Below are positions 52,273 through 61,264 of a stretch of 64,000 nucleotides of DNA, piece after piece; positions within the stretch are counted from its first letter, which is position 1, and each line of letters opens with the position of its first letter. Below the pieces are notes generated by a model that worked only from the letters and a program-made list of their open reading frames with translations, was not told the DNA's origin and made no database searches. The DNA is taken from the NCBI GenBank assembly GCA_030544235.1, contig CM060467.1:6127501-6191500 (forward strand), given 5' to 3'. Origin of the DNA: Lepturacanthus savala (taxonomy: Eukaryota; Chordata; Actinopteri; Scombriformes; Trichiuridae). Both the position numbers and the translations under genes were made by a program.

Positions 52273-55200
52273 AGTATAAATAAAAAAAAAAGCACATGAA
52301 ATTCTTACGTTTCCATTTTGCTTTGAAAATCTGTAGATTGGTGGTAGAGTGTTAGCTTTCATCCTGTAAACACAAAACACACTTATTTCATAACTAAACT
52401 ATATAAATACATGACATTACAGTGATTCAATGAAAAAACTACAGAGTACTGCATTTATGTAAACACCAGTGACTCAAAATCTTATCAAAAAATCAAGGTC
52501 AAATTAAAATGGTGAGTTTTAGACAGTGCATTGTTGAACATTGCTAATAGATGTGCATTGCTCCTTCCAGCATATGATGTGAAGAGTTCTCTTTAAAAAG
52601 CGTGTGTTTATCTTTGAATGAATGAATATGGATGTAAAAGAGTGCACATTCCAAATGTTCTTCATGATTTCATGTAAAAGTCATTTGAACATATTCAAAT
52701 GCAGCAAATATCTATCTTTAAAATCAAATTTGGTGCTATGGGATCTAGCTTTCAGGAGATTTTACAGGCAATAATAGCCCTGGAGAAATAATCAGTTGCC
52801 AAGCAGCAACACACACAAACACAAAATGAATGATCTCCAAGAACTGGTAGCTATGGTTTTCTGTTCATTTCCACAACTCTCCATTCAGCAGCAAGACTCT
52901 GGTTCTGGTATAAACTAATAACTGTATCACTGTGACTTTTGTAAAATAAATAACCAAAGAGATCTTGTTTAAAATTAACTAATTATTGAAATTACAAAAA
53001 GCACAAGATCTTCCTCTGATATTTTCATATAAGATGCACTCACATATCTTTTAATCATATTGTGTCATGACAAAATGAAAATATATAGGTGTATTTTTTC
53101 TTAATCTACTTGTTTTATTCAGGGATATCTTGCATACACTGAGCCATTAATACTATAGAATGGATCACTGATCACACTCAGACTATTGGAATATCCATAA
53201 ACAGAAAGAACTATATAGTCTTACTGCATGTAAACTAGGGCTGGGTGATTTGGCCTAAAAATTAAATAAAAAAAGAAGATATATACAAGTATAAAAAGAG
53301 ACGTAATTAAGGCATTTTTTGCACTTAAGAGTCTAAAGACATCCAAACAGTATTCATTTCTACGGAGGGAAGAAAAGGTCAGAAACTACACAGTGTACCT
53401 TCAAAAAAACATTATTTTAGTGTGGTGCCTACCCATTGACCCTCCTAGTCCATCGGGGTTTGGTGAAAAGCAGGTCACTGTAGGGGAGCTTCTTAAATCT
53501 TTCTCTTCCCAAAGCCACATAGAGTTGGCCGCTTTCCAGCTGATTGGCATCAGTCAGCTGGTGGCCCTCACAGGTGTAGAGACTAAAACACAGACACAGT
53601 CAAAAGCCCTCATGGTCATTCATTAAGATAGTTGCTCCACTGACTAACACATAGTCTTGGGTGAACATGTTGCAGCACTTATGACCAAGGGGCAAAGTCC
53701 TTGGCTGAAACGTGAGTCCAATATGAAGGTACCAAAAACTGCAGTTCCTCCAATGGCGATTTGGAGCTGGCTACAGAAGTGAGTCAATCCCCAGGGCGGT
53801 TAAAATTCCAAAATGTACAACACTCCAAAATAATTTGGTGAGTTGTTAATACTCAAATCCTTAAGTTGTGGTTCAATACAAGAGACAACAGTTCTGCTAA
53901 CAGTTTTTCTTTGTTGTAAAACGTGGGAAAATCCAACTTTACAAGTTAACATTTTACAATTCAAGTCTTGTTGTGGCTTTGCTGCTGCAGGAGCTGGAGT
54001 CTGCACAGGAATTGTATTTTGAGTTGTGTCATAATGGAAAAAGACAACAAGCTTTTCAGGCCTTAGCAGCTAACTGATGCTAACAGAGCTGCAACAGATA
54101 GCCGCTATCAGCAGCTTGTCTGGGCAAATCCTATTCAAATAGAACGGCAGGTTGTCATCTGAGTGGTTGGTACTGTGTTAAAGGGATAGTGCAACATTTT
54201 GACCTGTCTCAATGGGTATTTTTTCTACACATTATAACTGTGGGGTGGCAATTTGACTGACAGGTGGTTCACCAATAGGTGACTGCAGCTCCCCGTCTGC
54301 TAGACACAGATCCTGCCCAGCTCCACACTCGTGTCCGAATATGTTTGTGAGGTAATCAGGGGATAAATAGGCTTCAACAATGTTGGCAGGGGCCACGATT
54401 AAGCTTCAAAACAAAAGCCCATTATTTATACAGTCTATGCTTATAACACAGAAAAGTTATCTATTGCATTAATGACTTGGAGCAGTTTGAAGTATTTTTT
54501 TTTCATTAAGATGCAAATGTATGCAACAAGGTGCTGGGAAATCTAATGAGATCAGCTGCTTTAATGGAGGAACATGTGGTGTCAGTTTGATGCTTCTGTC
54601 AGGTCTTGCTCAAAATATAAGTCTTGCCAGAAATGACATTATGTGTAAAGCATAAGTCTACACAAGAAGCATATATATACATATATACACACACACACAC
54701 ACACACGTTTAAAGTTGTACCTTCGCACACCACCCAGGCATTTCAAACCCATCCTCTCTGTGATCATCTCCAGTATTTTGTCAAACTGGCCCAGCATCCT
54801 CTGGTGGATCAGCATCCTCACTGCAGGGTTCAGGACATCCCCATTTGCAACCACACTGAGTAAATAAAATACACACGAGTTAGCAAATACTGTGACAAGA
54901 ATATATGCAGGTACTGCATATAAATTAAGATACAAACATCACAGGTAAGGTTATAGTATAGATTGGGACAGTGCATAAGATGGTCAGACAGGGCAGAAAC
55001 TGAACTTACAATATTGGACACGGCTCCTTAATTGGTTTCAAGAATCGAGCTGATACAATGATCCGATGCTGTGGCAGTGGTTTGGCCTGGAAAACGTTCA
55101 CACCAAAGAACAAAGATTGTCAAAAGTCACCTCTGTCAAGCACAGAATTTCCCAAAGATCACACAGGTTCAAGTTTCCATCCACCACAAAGACCGAGGTT

Positions 55201-58200
55201 TCAATTCCCAACTGTGAGACCTCGGCCTTTGTTGTGTATTGCAACAAAGTAGTCAATCAGGTTTGCAGGTGTGCTTGGGAATTTATAAGCTTTGTTGGTG
55301 TCCAGTTGGGATTTAAGGGATGGTCATTTCCCAAGTGGTGAATCAGAACAACAGACAAGCAAACTTTAGAGAGAAATTGCAGAAAGTATACAGCATACAC
55401 ACACACACACACACAAAAAAGAAAAAAAAACAAGACCGTAGAGAAAGCCATTCTCCTCACTTAAAGAATCTGTGTCATCGCTATGACAGTGAAAGAATGA
55501 GATTGTGGGGTTTCAAAGAGGAAGCTCTGCAGGTCCGGTCTGATGACACCTGGCAACCCACTGTGACTTGAGAACTAAGATTTAGATACGATTACAGACA
55601 AGGGAGGAGGTATATTAAAAGTCTTCTGGGGGCTGTGAATGTGCCGTGGCAACAGAGGTGTAAAGGGTATAGATCTGTCTCTAGAGAGCCATTAGAGGTA
55701 CCACATGTTTTTGTATTGACATTGAATTTCATCAACAGATGATCTTTAACAACACAGTAGAGAGAAGAGGCCCCTCAGCTTAACATCACAACCTCTCTTG
55801 GTGCCCATGCTGTCATTGCTAAATGTATAGATCCAATAAGTTAAATGCAGAGATGTAGAGACTACAAATTTCCTGGTGTGAAAAAAAATCACTATGTCCA
55901 ATTTTCATTTTGCTTAAATATTCATCCTATTAGACTTAACATCATTGTTTTCTGATACCAAGGGGTTGGAGCACTGCTTGAAGTACATCCTCTGAAGCTC
56001 ATGGAATCATAGAAGGAAAAAAAAAAGAAATTGCAAGGTGGAAGTGGAAGCGTAACAAGATTTACTGCGAGTAAAAGGAGACAATTTTTGGCAGCGATCA
56101 GCACCGGATTTCTAGGGTGATTCCAAGCCGGGTCAGAATGAGCTTCATAAAGAAGTTCTAAAACTTCATTAGCCCCTTCTTTAACGCTCAGTTTTATTCA
56201 AAATCAATACAGACAGGCGGCTAACCTGCCAAGCATCCGGCCAGCAAAGAGTTCTTATCATTAATTGACACAATCAGCCAGGTTAAGTGGGGGTGCTGAG
56301 GGGGAAGCAGGTCCTTGGAAACTAGATTGGCTCCTTTATTGCTCACAGGTAATCAAGGCAGCAACAACAACCTCTTGAGAGTTATCAGTGATGAATGAGC
56401 TTCTTATTGCACGTGATAGGACGAAATCAGGAACGCAGAGAGCAAACGGTGGCTCTCTTTTTGTGTGATTAACATGTTAAGAGTGGACAATTCCGAGGGT
56501 CTGACCACAAGGCGAAAGCAAAGAGGTCACAGTCTTGACCTTGTGTGATCCATTGTTTCCTTTGACTGTGATTAGCATTTTCCAGTGGCGCAACCCTATA
56601 TTTTCTCCATATTGTATGAAAAACACACTAATGACATAATTTCACTGTCATTCAAAAACCTTTGATGAAGGGCACATTTACAGTTGTTGTCCAAACCAAA
56701 AGAAAAAAAAAAAAAAGACACACCACCCCAATACATTCTAAATTTGAATTTGGTGCATTTGATGCAATGTGTATGAAACAAAGGTTTGTATATTAGACAT
56801 TGGTACATATGTGCCTTCCCCAGGGTTTATTTTATTAATTATTAAAGTTGGTAAAGTTTAAAACCAAAACTCTCACTTGGACCTGCTGGACCAGTTGACT
56901 TTCAAAATGGATGAGTTTGACTTTAAGCTGCCCTTGTTTTGTCTGTGACTTCATAGCTGGTGATTAAAGATGCATTGAAAGGAGGGATGATTATGATCCA
57001 TAAATCAATAATGCATGGCCATTGAGACAACAACAAAGTAATTCTTCACGGGGAACAATCAGAATGCTAAACATTACACCTTGCTTAAAGCTTTTTTCAT
57101 TGCAGGTAGGGGCGGAGGCGTTGAGGCGATCTTTCCTAAATCCTCATGTATCTTGCATTTAGTGTCAGTTTCAGATGTTGAAAAGTTGGATGGAGTAAGG
57201 AGATCGTAACTGAAAACCTACCTTGAAAGCATAGCTGGTTAATCTTTGAAACTTAGACAATCCACATATGATGGTCATTCTCATGTGGCTAACAAACCTG
57301 TATTTGTTGGTTGGCAAAAAAAACATTACACTGTATTTGCCAAAGTGTGACGATGAGTTCCGGTCAAATGAGTCAGTCAAAATAAATCAGTCAGTCAATC
57401 ATCAACAAGAAAATGAAGAGAGCAATCTAGTCAGACAGTGGGGTACTCAATTAAAACAGGAGCAGGAATGAAATGTGGCAGATTCCAAGTTCCTGACAAG
57501 GTTTTGAAATGCATCAAGTGAAATCAGTTCTTTGAGATGTGCCACGCTCAAAGATTGTCTGCATGATTGAGACTATGTAAATTCTGGAAACAGCTTCAGA
57601 CTCTGTAGGTTATATTTACATAATGTGAAAAAGTCCTTATGATTTGAAACAGCAGGAACAGCTGTTAACAGGTTCATGCAGTGCCACAATTAAAATTCAC
57701 CTCGAGATCACCAAACAGAATCAAATGTTGTTTATAACATGTCCCTTATTACACTTACACAGTTCCAGGTCACAAATTTTACAGGAACTTACTTTTCCTG
57801 ACTTGACAAACTTAAAAAAAAAACAAAAAAAACATGTACTTACAGGTATCGTATTGTTTGCCTTACCTGCATTGGGAGAGTCTGCATCATCTTTTTCTTT
57901 CTATAGCCGATCTGGAGATAACTACAGAAAAAAATATGAAGTGAACTCAGAGATATCCTGTAATTCACAAGCACCAGAAATATTACTGACACTGAATATG
58001 CCAACACTGAATAACTGTTAGTGGGAGATTATAATCATCACTTTCTCATCATGTTATCATATTTGTATAATGATAACATGCAACCATTGATTTGAAAGTG
58101 ATATCTACACTACCATTCAAAAGTTTGGGGCCTTATTTTGAAAAAAAAAAAGCTTTTTTTCCAATAAAGATAACTTTAATAAACTAATCAGAAATACACT

Positions 58201-59691
58201 CTATAGTGCTAACGTGGTAAATGACTATTCTAGCTGCAAAGACTGTTTTTGGTGCGATATCTACATAGATGTATAGAGGCCCATTTCCAGCAACTACCCA
58301 GTGTTCTAATGGTACACTGTTTGCTCATTGCATCAGAAGGTAATGTAATAACATTTTCTATTCCTTTTACAACTCAAAGTTATAAATAAAAGTGTGAATT
58401 TTCATGGAAAACACAAAATTGTCTGGGTGACCCCAAACTTTTGAACTTTAGTGTACTTCCATTTAGATATTGTGTAGTTTTGTTTTTCTTTTCCCCCCCA
58501 TTATGCATAACGGTAAATATAAAAGTAGAAAACTAGATTTGGACACTTTTAAGTCACTGTTGCACTACAGATTTCCACTTCCATTCCTCCATGAAGAAGG
58601 ACAAGAAGAAGAATACCGATCCCCCTGTGGAAATTCATTCTCTGCATTTGACCCATCCTATTCACCAGGGAAGCAGCAGTGTGGTATGCAGAAAACACAG
58701 ATTATAGATCTGTTCTATCAGTGCCGCAGAGGCCCGGAAGGATAAAAACACCAGGAGGAAGTTAATGAATACCAGAATACCTTCCACTTAACTGCTTCGC
58801 TGCCTCCTTCCGTGAATAACTTGCTGCACAAATCTCATTATCTGCAGTATAAGTCCACTTATTTTTAGACACAGCACACTTCTCTGCTGATCTCATCTGC
58901 CTCAAGCTGTGACTCAGAGCTGCTTCAAAACTATGGAGCTGCATGAACTTTAAAACCAAGATTCAGACTGATTCTCATTATGCACATTTCAAAAAGGCAA
59001 AGGTTGATAATAGTGATGGGAATTGTCGCTCTTTTTATGAGCCAGATCATTTGGCTCAGATCAGAAGAGATCTTTCGACTCCCAAACAGCTCTCCATTTT
59101 ACCACTTAGACCTTTCAGCCAAATTTAGCACTGATTTTACTTAGGATTTGTATTAAAATACTAAATCCTCTGATTAAAAGTTAAAAAAAAAAGGTTAAAA
59201 GAACAGCTAGGAATGGACGTGAGCCGGCTCCCATTGTTCACTTCAAGCCGGCTCGTTGACACATCACTACTTGATAACTGCGTAAATGAATATGCACACG
59301 ACTACTTCTGTGGGGAAAAAAAGTAAAATTCAACATTCAAATTCCTACAGGTGAACACCGCAAACCTGCACAGCGCATATTATGCGTAAAACATTAATTC
59401 TTACTCCAGCTTTTTAAATCTTTCTCTCCCGGCAGCGACGTATTGCTCTCCGCTCTGGAGGCTCTCCATGCTGTCCACCTTGTGCCCTCCCCTCGGCGTG
59501 TAGATGTTCCTCACGGCGCCGAACGGCGGCTGAATCCCGCTGGTCACCTCCCTCATCAGGGTCTCCAAGTCGCACACTCTCTTCTGGTTGATCACTATCC
59601 GGCGAGCGTCGTAGTGCGGGTCGCCGTTGCGGTACATGAAGACGCTCTTCACGACGGGCTGCGACAGGAAGTTTGGCTTCTCCGAGCTCAT
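37569..59691 (-). CDS. dcdc2: Doublecortin domain-containing protein 2 (spliced, 620 aa)
   Basis: Joining, from the 5' end, 59691-59405, 57921-57867, 55086-55010, 54855-54721, 53582-53433, 52363-52309, 51995-51812, 39545-39490 and 38432-37569 gives 1863 nt, 620 aa plus stop. All junctions are GT-AG and in frame. Two doublecortin domains lie at about residues 14-95 and 137-218, with LSQPVVKSV, YRNGDP, PFGAVRNIYTPR, ANGDVLNPA and GRERFKKLPYSDLL as landmarks. The rest is disordered, with an acidic, lysine-rich tail (334-620). Human DCDC2 is 476 aa, so the fish tail is longer. DCDC2 binds microtubules at the ciliary axoneme and dampens Wnt signalling; human mutations affect kidney, bile duct and hearing. 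Convergent nrsn1 supports DCDC2 rather than DCDC2B or DCDC2C. Fish function is inferred. Confidence 0.96.
38140..38320 (-). repeat. 90-bp imperfect tandem repeat in dcdc2 exon 9
   Basis: Matching landmarks recur 90 bp apart: TTTGAGCAC at 38195 and 38285, GTCRCCTTATTTTC at 38161 and 38251. In protein the units read roughly SAQIEVKEKEENKATSAEKE and then CAQNESEENKENKVTSGQKE. At least two units and a partial third are visible. The period is a multiple of three, so unit gain or loss keeps frame. Confidence 0.7.
38433..39489 (-). other. dcdc2: dcdc2 intron 8
   Basis: A 1.06-kb intron. Most of its 5' half is occupied by the Tc1-like remnant at 38981-39390; the remainder is unique AT-rich sequence. 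Confidence 0.85.
38981..39390 (-). mobile_element. Internally deleted Tc1-like transposon
   Basis: The left end contains AATAAGAGACCACTGCA and the right end, inverted, GGATACCACTGCATTTTC, sharing the ACCACTGCA core. Internal pieces (CACAGCTTTCATGCGTCTTT, CATGCTCTCCACAAGTC, GGGTGACTTTATTCCCATTC) resemble the 3' coding part of a fish Tc1-type transposase on the minus strand. Most of the transposase gene is missing, so it is a dead copy. Confidence 0.6.
39490..39545 (-). CDS. dcdc2: dcdc2 coding exon 8
   Basis: Codes residues 315 (last two bases) to 333, DDPESKATDGNTEDELTEE. Acceptor CTTGCAG, donor GAG|GTACAA. It is short, acidic and weakly conserved, so it is called from splice sites, frame and context. 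Confidence 0.8.
40691..40926. mobile_element. Small inverted-repeat element (MITE)
   Basis: ACACTGCAAAAACTGAAA at the left is mirrored by TTTCAGTTTTTGCAGTGT at the right, with only a small offset. A second inverted pair lies inside: GGTACAATTAATCCAATATT against AATATTGGATTAATTGTACC, an exact 20-bp match. The whole 236 bp could fold into a two-part hairpin. Noncoding. Confidence 0.7.
40959..41081. mobile_element. Small hairpin MITE
   Basis: A 123-bp near-palindrome: TACACAGTGAAATCAC, AGTGTTAATATAACA and AGAGTTAA on the left are mirrored by TTAACTCT, TGTTATATTAACACT and GTGATTTTCCTGTGTA on the right. TA borders it. It lies only 32 bp from the preceding element. Confidence 0.7.
42365..42414. 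repeat. Poly-T followed by (AC)n
   Basis: A run of 26 T (42365-42390) followed by about 12 AC units. Confidence 0.9.
42801..42990 (+). mobile_element. Terminus of a Tc1-like element
   Basis: TACAGTTGTGTTCAATGTAA followed by TAGCAGTG is close to a terminal sequence recurrent in fish Tc1-type elements. The downstream sequence is AT-rich and no matching right end was located, so this is a solo end or strongly decayed copy. Confidence 0.4.
44757..45294. mobile_element. TA-flanked miniature transposon, copy 2
   Basis: Begins CACTTCTATTCAAAAGTTTG and ends CAAACTTTTGAACGGTAGTG in inverted form. It shares internal blocks with 28016-28513 (GTGCATTCATGTTAGCACAGCTGAAAAC region) and with 58106-58455. 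It is the most complete of the three copies. Confidence 0.8.
47800..47950 (-). mobile_element. Fragment of the 13.7-kb repeat family, inverted
   Basis: Read on the minus strand, TTTGCTCTGTAACAG, GATATTCCATATTTATGATC and TTTATAACAGGAAAACTGA match 14050-14200 in order. Neither end of the element is clear here. Confidence 0.55.
48550..48680. repeat. C/T-rich low-complexity tract
   Basis: CCCCACCCCC and CTCTCTCC motifs in dcdc2 intron 7; on the minus strand it is G-rich (48550-48580). Confidence 0.75.
50120..50140 (+). promoter_or_regulatory. RE1/NRSE (REST site) in dcdc2 intron 7
   Basis: TTCAGCACCATGGACAG fits the 17-bp RE1 core without mismatch and the 21-bp site matches the canonical form at 18 of 21 positions. 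It lies 1.7 kb into the 5' part of the 12-kb intron, surrounded by unique non-repeat sequence. It could control dcdc2 itself or act at a distance. Confidence 0.7.
51150..51412. repeat. Probable interspersed repeat fragment
   Basis: GGTAACACTATTTAAATGGA followed by repeated GACTGTCATAACACTGTCATAA motifs resembles an AT-rich fish DNA-transposon family with TAACACTTTAT-like ends, as seen complete at 37211-37479. It ends in a 17-base poly-A (51399-51415). Weakly supported. Confidence 0.35.
51812..51995 (-). CDS. dcdc2: dcdc2 coding exon 7
   Basis: Codes residues 254-314 plus one base: SKSIVQCSESGDGESKSPPL onward to VSDN. SKS- at the start parallels the SKST of the human protein after the second domain. 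Acceptor CCTCTAG, donor AATG|GTAATA. Confidence 0.88.
52241..52269. repeat. (TA)n microsatellite
   Basis: About 14 TA units in the short dcdc2 intron 6 (51996-52308). Confidence 0.9.
52309..52363 (-). CDS. dcdc2: dcdc2 coding exon 6
   Basis: Codes residues 235 (last base) to 253, GMKANTLPPIYRFSKQNGN. The KANTLPPI block corresponds to KASSLPPI in human DCDC2. Acceptor TTTACAG, donor AAC|GTAAGA. Confidence 0.9.
52364..53432 (-). other. dcdc2: dcdc2 intron 5
   Basis: A 1.07-kb AT-rich intron. AGGGCTGGGTGATTTGGCC at 53236 is close to a hAT-type terminus common in fish, so about 53236-53390 is probably a truncated hAT copy. Nothing else is recognised. Confidence 0.7.
53433..53582 (-). CDS. dcdc2: dcdc2 coding exon 5
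   Basis: Codes residues 185-234 plus two bases: LYTCEGHQLTDANQLESGQL, YVALGRERFKKLPYSDLLF. This is the second half of doublecortin domain 2. Acceptor TTTTAG, donor ATGG|GTAGGC. Confidence 0.95.
53583..54720 (-). other. dcdc2: dcdc2 intron 4 with degenerate repeats
   Basis: The stretch 53730-53800 (GCAGTTCCTCCAATGGCGAT, GAAGTGAGTCAATCCCC) and 54183-54440 (AAAGGGATAGTGCAACATTTTG, CCCATTATTTATACAGTCTA) resemble a common teleost interspersed repeat. A short (CA)n lies at 54688-54706. Noncoding. Confidence 0.5.
54721..54855 (-). CDS. dcdc2: dcdc2 coding exon 4
   Basis: Codes residues 140-184 with split ends: VVANGDVLNPAVRMLIHQRM, LGQFDKILEMITERMGLKCL, GGVR. This is the first half of doublecortin domain 2. 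Acceptor TTACTCAG, donor GAAG|GTACAA. Confidence 0.95.
55010..55086 (-). CDS. dcdc2: dcdc2 coding exon 3
   Basis: Codes residues 115-139 plus two bases: AKPLPQHRIIVSARFLKPIK then EPCPI, matching the VSARF and EPC landmarks of human DCDC2. Acceptor TTTTCCAG, donor ATT|GTAAGT. Intron 3 between it and exon 4 is only 154 bp. Confidence 0.93.
55087..57866 (-). other. dcdc2: dcdc2 intron 2
   Basis: A 2.8-kb intron, with a short (CA)n at 55397-55415 and no full transposon recognised. The stretch 56140-56560 is GC-richer unique sequence with homeobox-like TTAATTGA and Sox-like CTTTATTG motifs, a candidate enhancer. The human READ1 repeat lies in the equivalent intron, but no GGAA-type array is present here. 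Confidence 0.7.
57867..57921 (-). CDS. dcdc2: dcdc2 coding exon 2
   Basis: Codes residue 96 (last base) to 114: DYLQIGYRKKKMMQTLPMQ, parallel to the NYLDIGEIKKRP linker of human DCDC2. Acceptor TTTCTGTAG, donor CAG|GTAAGG. It was found by frame and motif as it is too short for an ORF call. Confidence 0.9.
58106..58455. mobile_element. TA-flanked miniature transposon, copy 3
   Basis: Begins TACACTACCATTCAAAAGTT and ends CCAAACTTTTGAACTTTAGT plus GTA. It shares GTAAATGACTATTCTAGCTG and GTATAGAGGCCCATTTCCAG with the copies at 28 and 44.8 kb but lacks about 150 bp of the middle. Confidence 0.8.
59003..59277. mobile_element. hAT-like MITE with target-site duplication
   Basis: The element body is 59011-59269. 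It starts TAGTGATGGGAA and ends, inverted, TAGTGATGTGTC. It is flanked by GTTGATAA (59003-59010) and CTTGATAA (59270-59277), an 8-bp duplication with one mismatch, the length expected for hAT insertions. Subterminal GAGCCGGCTC palindromes are near the right end. Noncoding. Confidence 0.75.
59405..59691 (-). CDS. dcdc2: dcdc2 coding exon 1 with start
   Basis: Codes residues 1-95 plus two bases, MSSEKPNFLSQPVVKSVFMY to FKKL, doublecortin domain 1. The ATG has A at -3 and A at +4. Donor CTGGA|GTAAGA. The region is CpG-rich, as expected for a first exon in a CpG island. Other-strand and other-frame ORFs here (59443-59703, 59414-59815) are shadows. Confidence 0.96.
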
Positions 59692-60480
59692 CTTTGCGCG
59701 TAAAAAGCAAAAAAAAGGCTAATGGAGGAGCTTTGTCAGAAGAACTGTCAGCAGGCTGAGGTAAAACTACGGCCAATTGTAATGACAGTAGATCAGATCC
59801 ATCCTCCTGGCCCAAGTGGTTAAAGTTGCGTGAAAGTGTCAGCGGGGGCGGAGGCGCGTTCTTCTTCAGACGTTGCGTCCGGTGCAGACGTGTCCGTCCT
59901 CACAGGTGTAGGAGAAAGTTACTGGGGGAAAAAAAGACCACATGCACGAAAACGGTCGGTGCGTCTTGGTGCTGCAAAGATCAACTATTCGGGAGTTCTT
60001 CTGCACGCTCTCGATCCGCCGCAGAGGAGGTCGCCTCCGTGTCGTGCGCGCACCGCTATACGGCGACAGGTGATCATAAAAAAAAAAAAAAAAGACGGGG
60101 ACGTGTAGTTTCCCCACGATGCAGACTGGGTATCATGGGACCTCCTCTGTTGGGACGTATCTATGGGAACACGCAGCGCTTCTCTCACCGACTACCGGGG
60201 ACCTCACGCGGCCCAATCAACAGGTGGGCTGATCAGTGAGCAGCAAAAAAAAAAAAAAAACACGCACACAACAATGTAACCAAATTAACGTGCATTAAAG
60301 TGCGCGCGCGACGAACTTCGCCGAATACGCGCGACGACTTCTTTTGAGGAGAGAAAACATCTGGAGACGTTTTGCAGAACTTTGGACGGTTTCGGTCTCC
60401 GCAGCTGCCGCGTGAAGAAGTTAATTGGGCGTCAGGAGACCAGCTGGGAGTAGGAGTTGTCTCACATCCCAAATGTGGGA
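59692..60480 (-). promoter_or_regulatory. dcdc2: dcdc2 CpG-island promoter
   Basis: CpG density is high from exon 1 (about 59430) to about 60470, including GCGCGCGCGACG at 60302 and TACGCGCGACG at 60336. It lies directly upstream of the dcdc2 start codon. No clear TATA box and no convincing RFX X-box were seen. A perfect C/EBP palindrome TTGCGCAA lies at 60517-60524. The start site cannot be placed exactly. Confidence 0.7.
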
Positions 60481-61014
60481 CAAAAAAACATGTTTGTTTT
60501 GTGCGCTATTTTTGTGTTGCGCAACAACAGGGAGATCCCCGTGTCCAACTAACCCAGTGGAATTCATAATATAAATGTATTGGTGAATTAGCTATTTTTA
60601 ATCAGTTTCATCTATATTATTATTAATATTGTTTTATCAGCTGTCGTATGGCGCCAATGCTGTTGCTCCCCTTCTTTCTCATTTTCTCAGCTCCTTCACC
60701 TTCTTTTCGTCATGACCTGTTTCATAAGCAGCAATCAGAAGCAGACTGACCGCCCTGCTGGAGTGTGTTTGATGCTGTGCCACAATAAGGTCAGTCAGGA
60801 CATCCCATGCTGTATAGTGTTAATACTTAAATAGATGTGATTCTTTCTCGATGCCACCTGATGGTGCTGTAGTTATATGGATGAACAATTAAAAAAATGG
60901 TGCAAAATTGCAATGAGTTGTCAGTTTAAAGGATTCTTATGTAATACTGGATGCAACACAGACAGCATCATTGATGGAGATTAATATAATATAAATGTGT
61001 TATTTTATTGTGTT
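60481..61014. other. Upstream of dcdc2, no gene seen
   Basis: AT-rich unique sequence beyond the CpG island. The piggyBac-like element begins directly after it. Confidence 0.55.
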
Positions 61015-61264
61015 TTAACCCTCTATTGCATAGTGTTGCTATATGGCAACAATTACTTAATACTTAATATTACTACAGTAATATAAAACACATGTATTAC
61101 TGTTTAGTTATAAAAATCAAGTCCCTTACTTTTTACCCTTAACCTCCACGGCACATTTGTTGCAGCTAACCAAATATTGTGGTGCATTCTGGGCCAAAAT
61201 CAGAAAGAGCCCTATACATTTGCATTGTGTTGCAACATGGCAATGCTCTGGAATATATGGTTAA
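61015..61264. mobile_element. piggyBac-like MITE, 250 bp
   Basis: TTAA is present at 61015-61018 and 61261-61264. The left end reads TTAACCCTCTATTGCATAG; the right end, inverted, TTAACCATATATTCCAGAG. Near each end, in the same orientation, lies a GTTGC-ATGGCAA motif (61035-61050 and 61229-61243). TTAA targets and TTAACC ends point to piggyBac. No ORF. Confidence 0.65.

Larger units (their letters stand above)
57922..59404 (-). other. dcdc2: dcdc2 intron 1
   Basis: A 1.48-kb intron with two transposon copies (58106-58455, 59011-59269). At 58610-58670 GTGGAAATTCATTCTCTGCA and TTTGACCCATCCTATTC resemble part of a widespread teleost repeat; the family is not assigned. Confidence 0.75.

Noticed and set aside
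55087..57866. Equivalent of the human READ1 regulatory repeat in DCDC2 intron 2
   Set aside because: READ1 is a GGAA/GGAAGGAAA-type compound repeat. No such array is present in this intron.
59414..59815. A 133-codon minus-strand ORF over dcdc2 exon 1
   Set aside because: It is the alternative frame of the CpG-rich exon; the other frame encodes the doublecortin domain.
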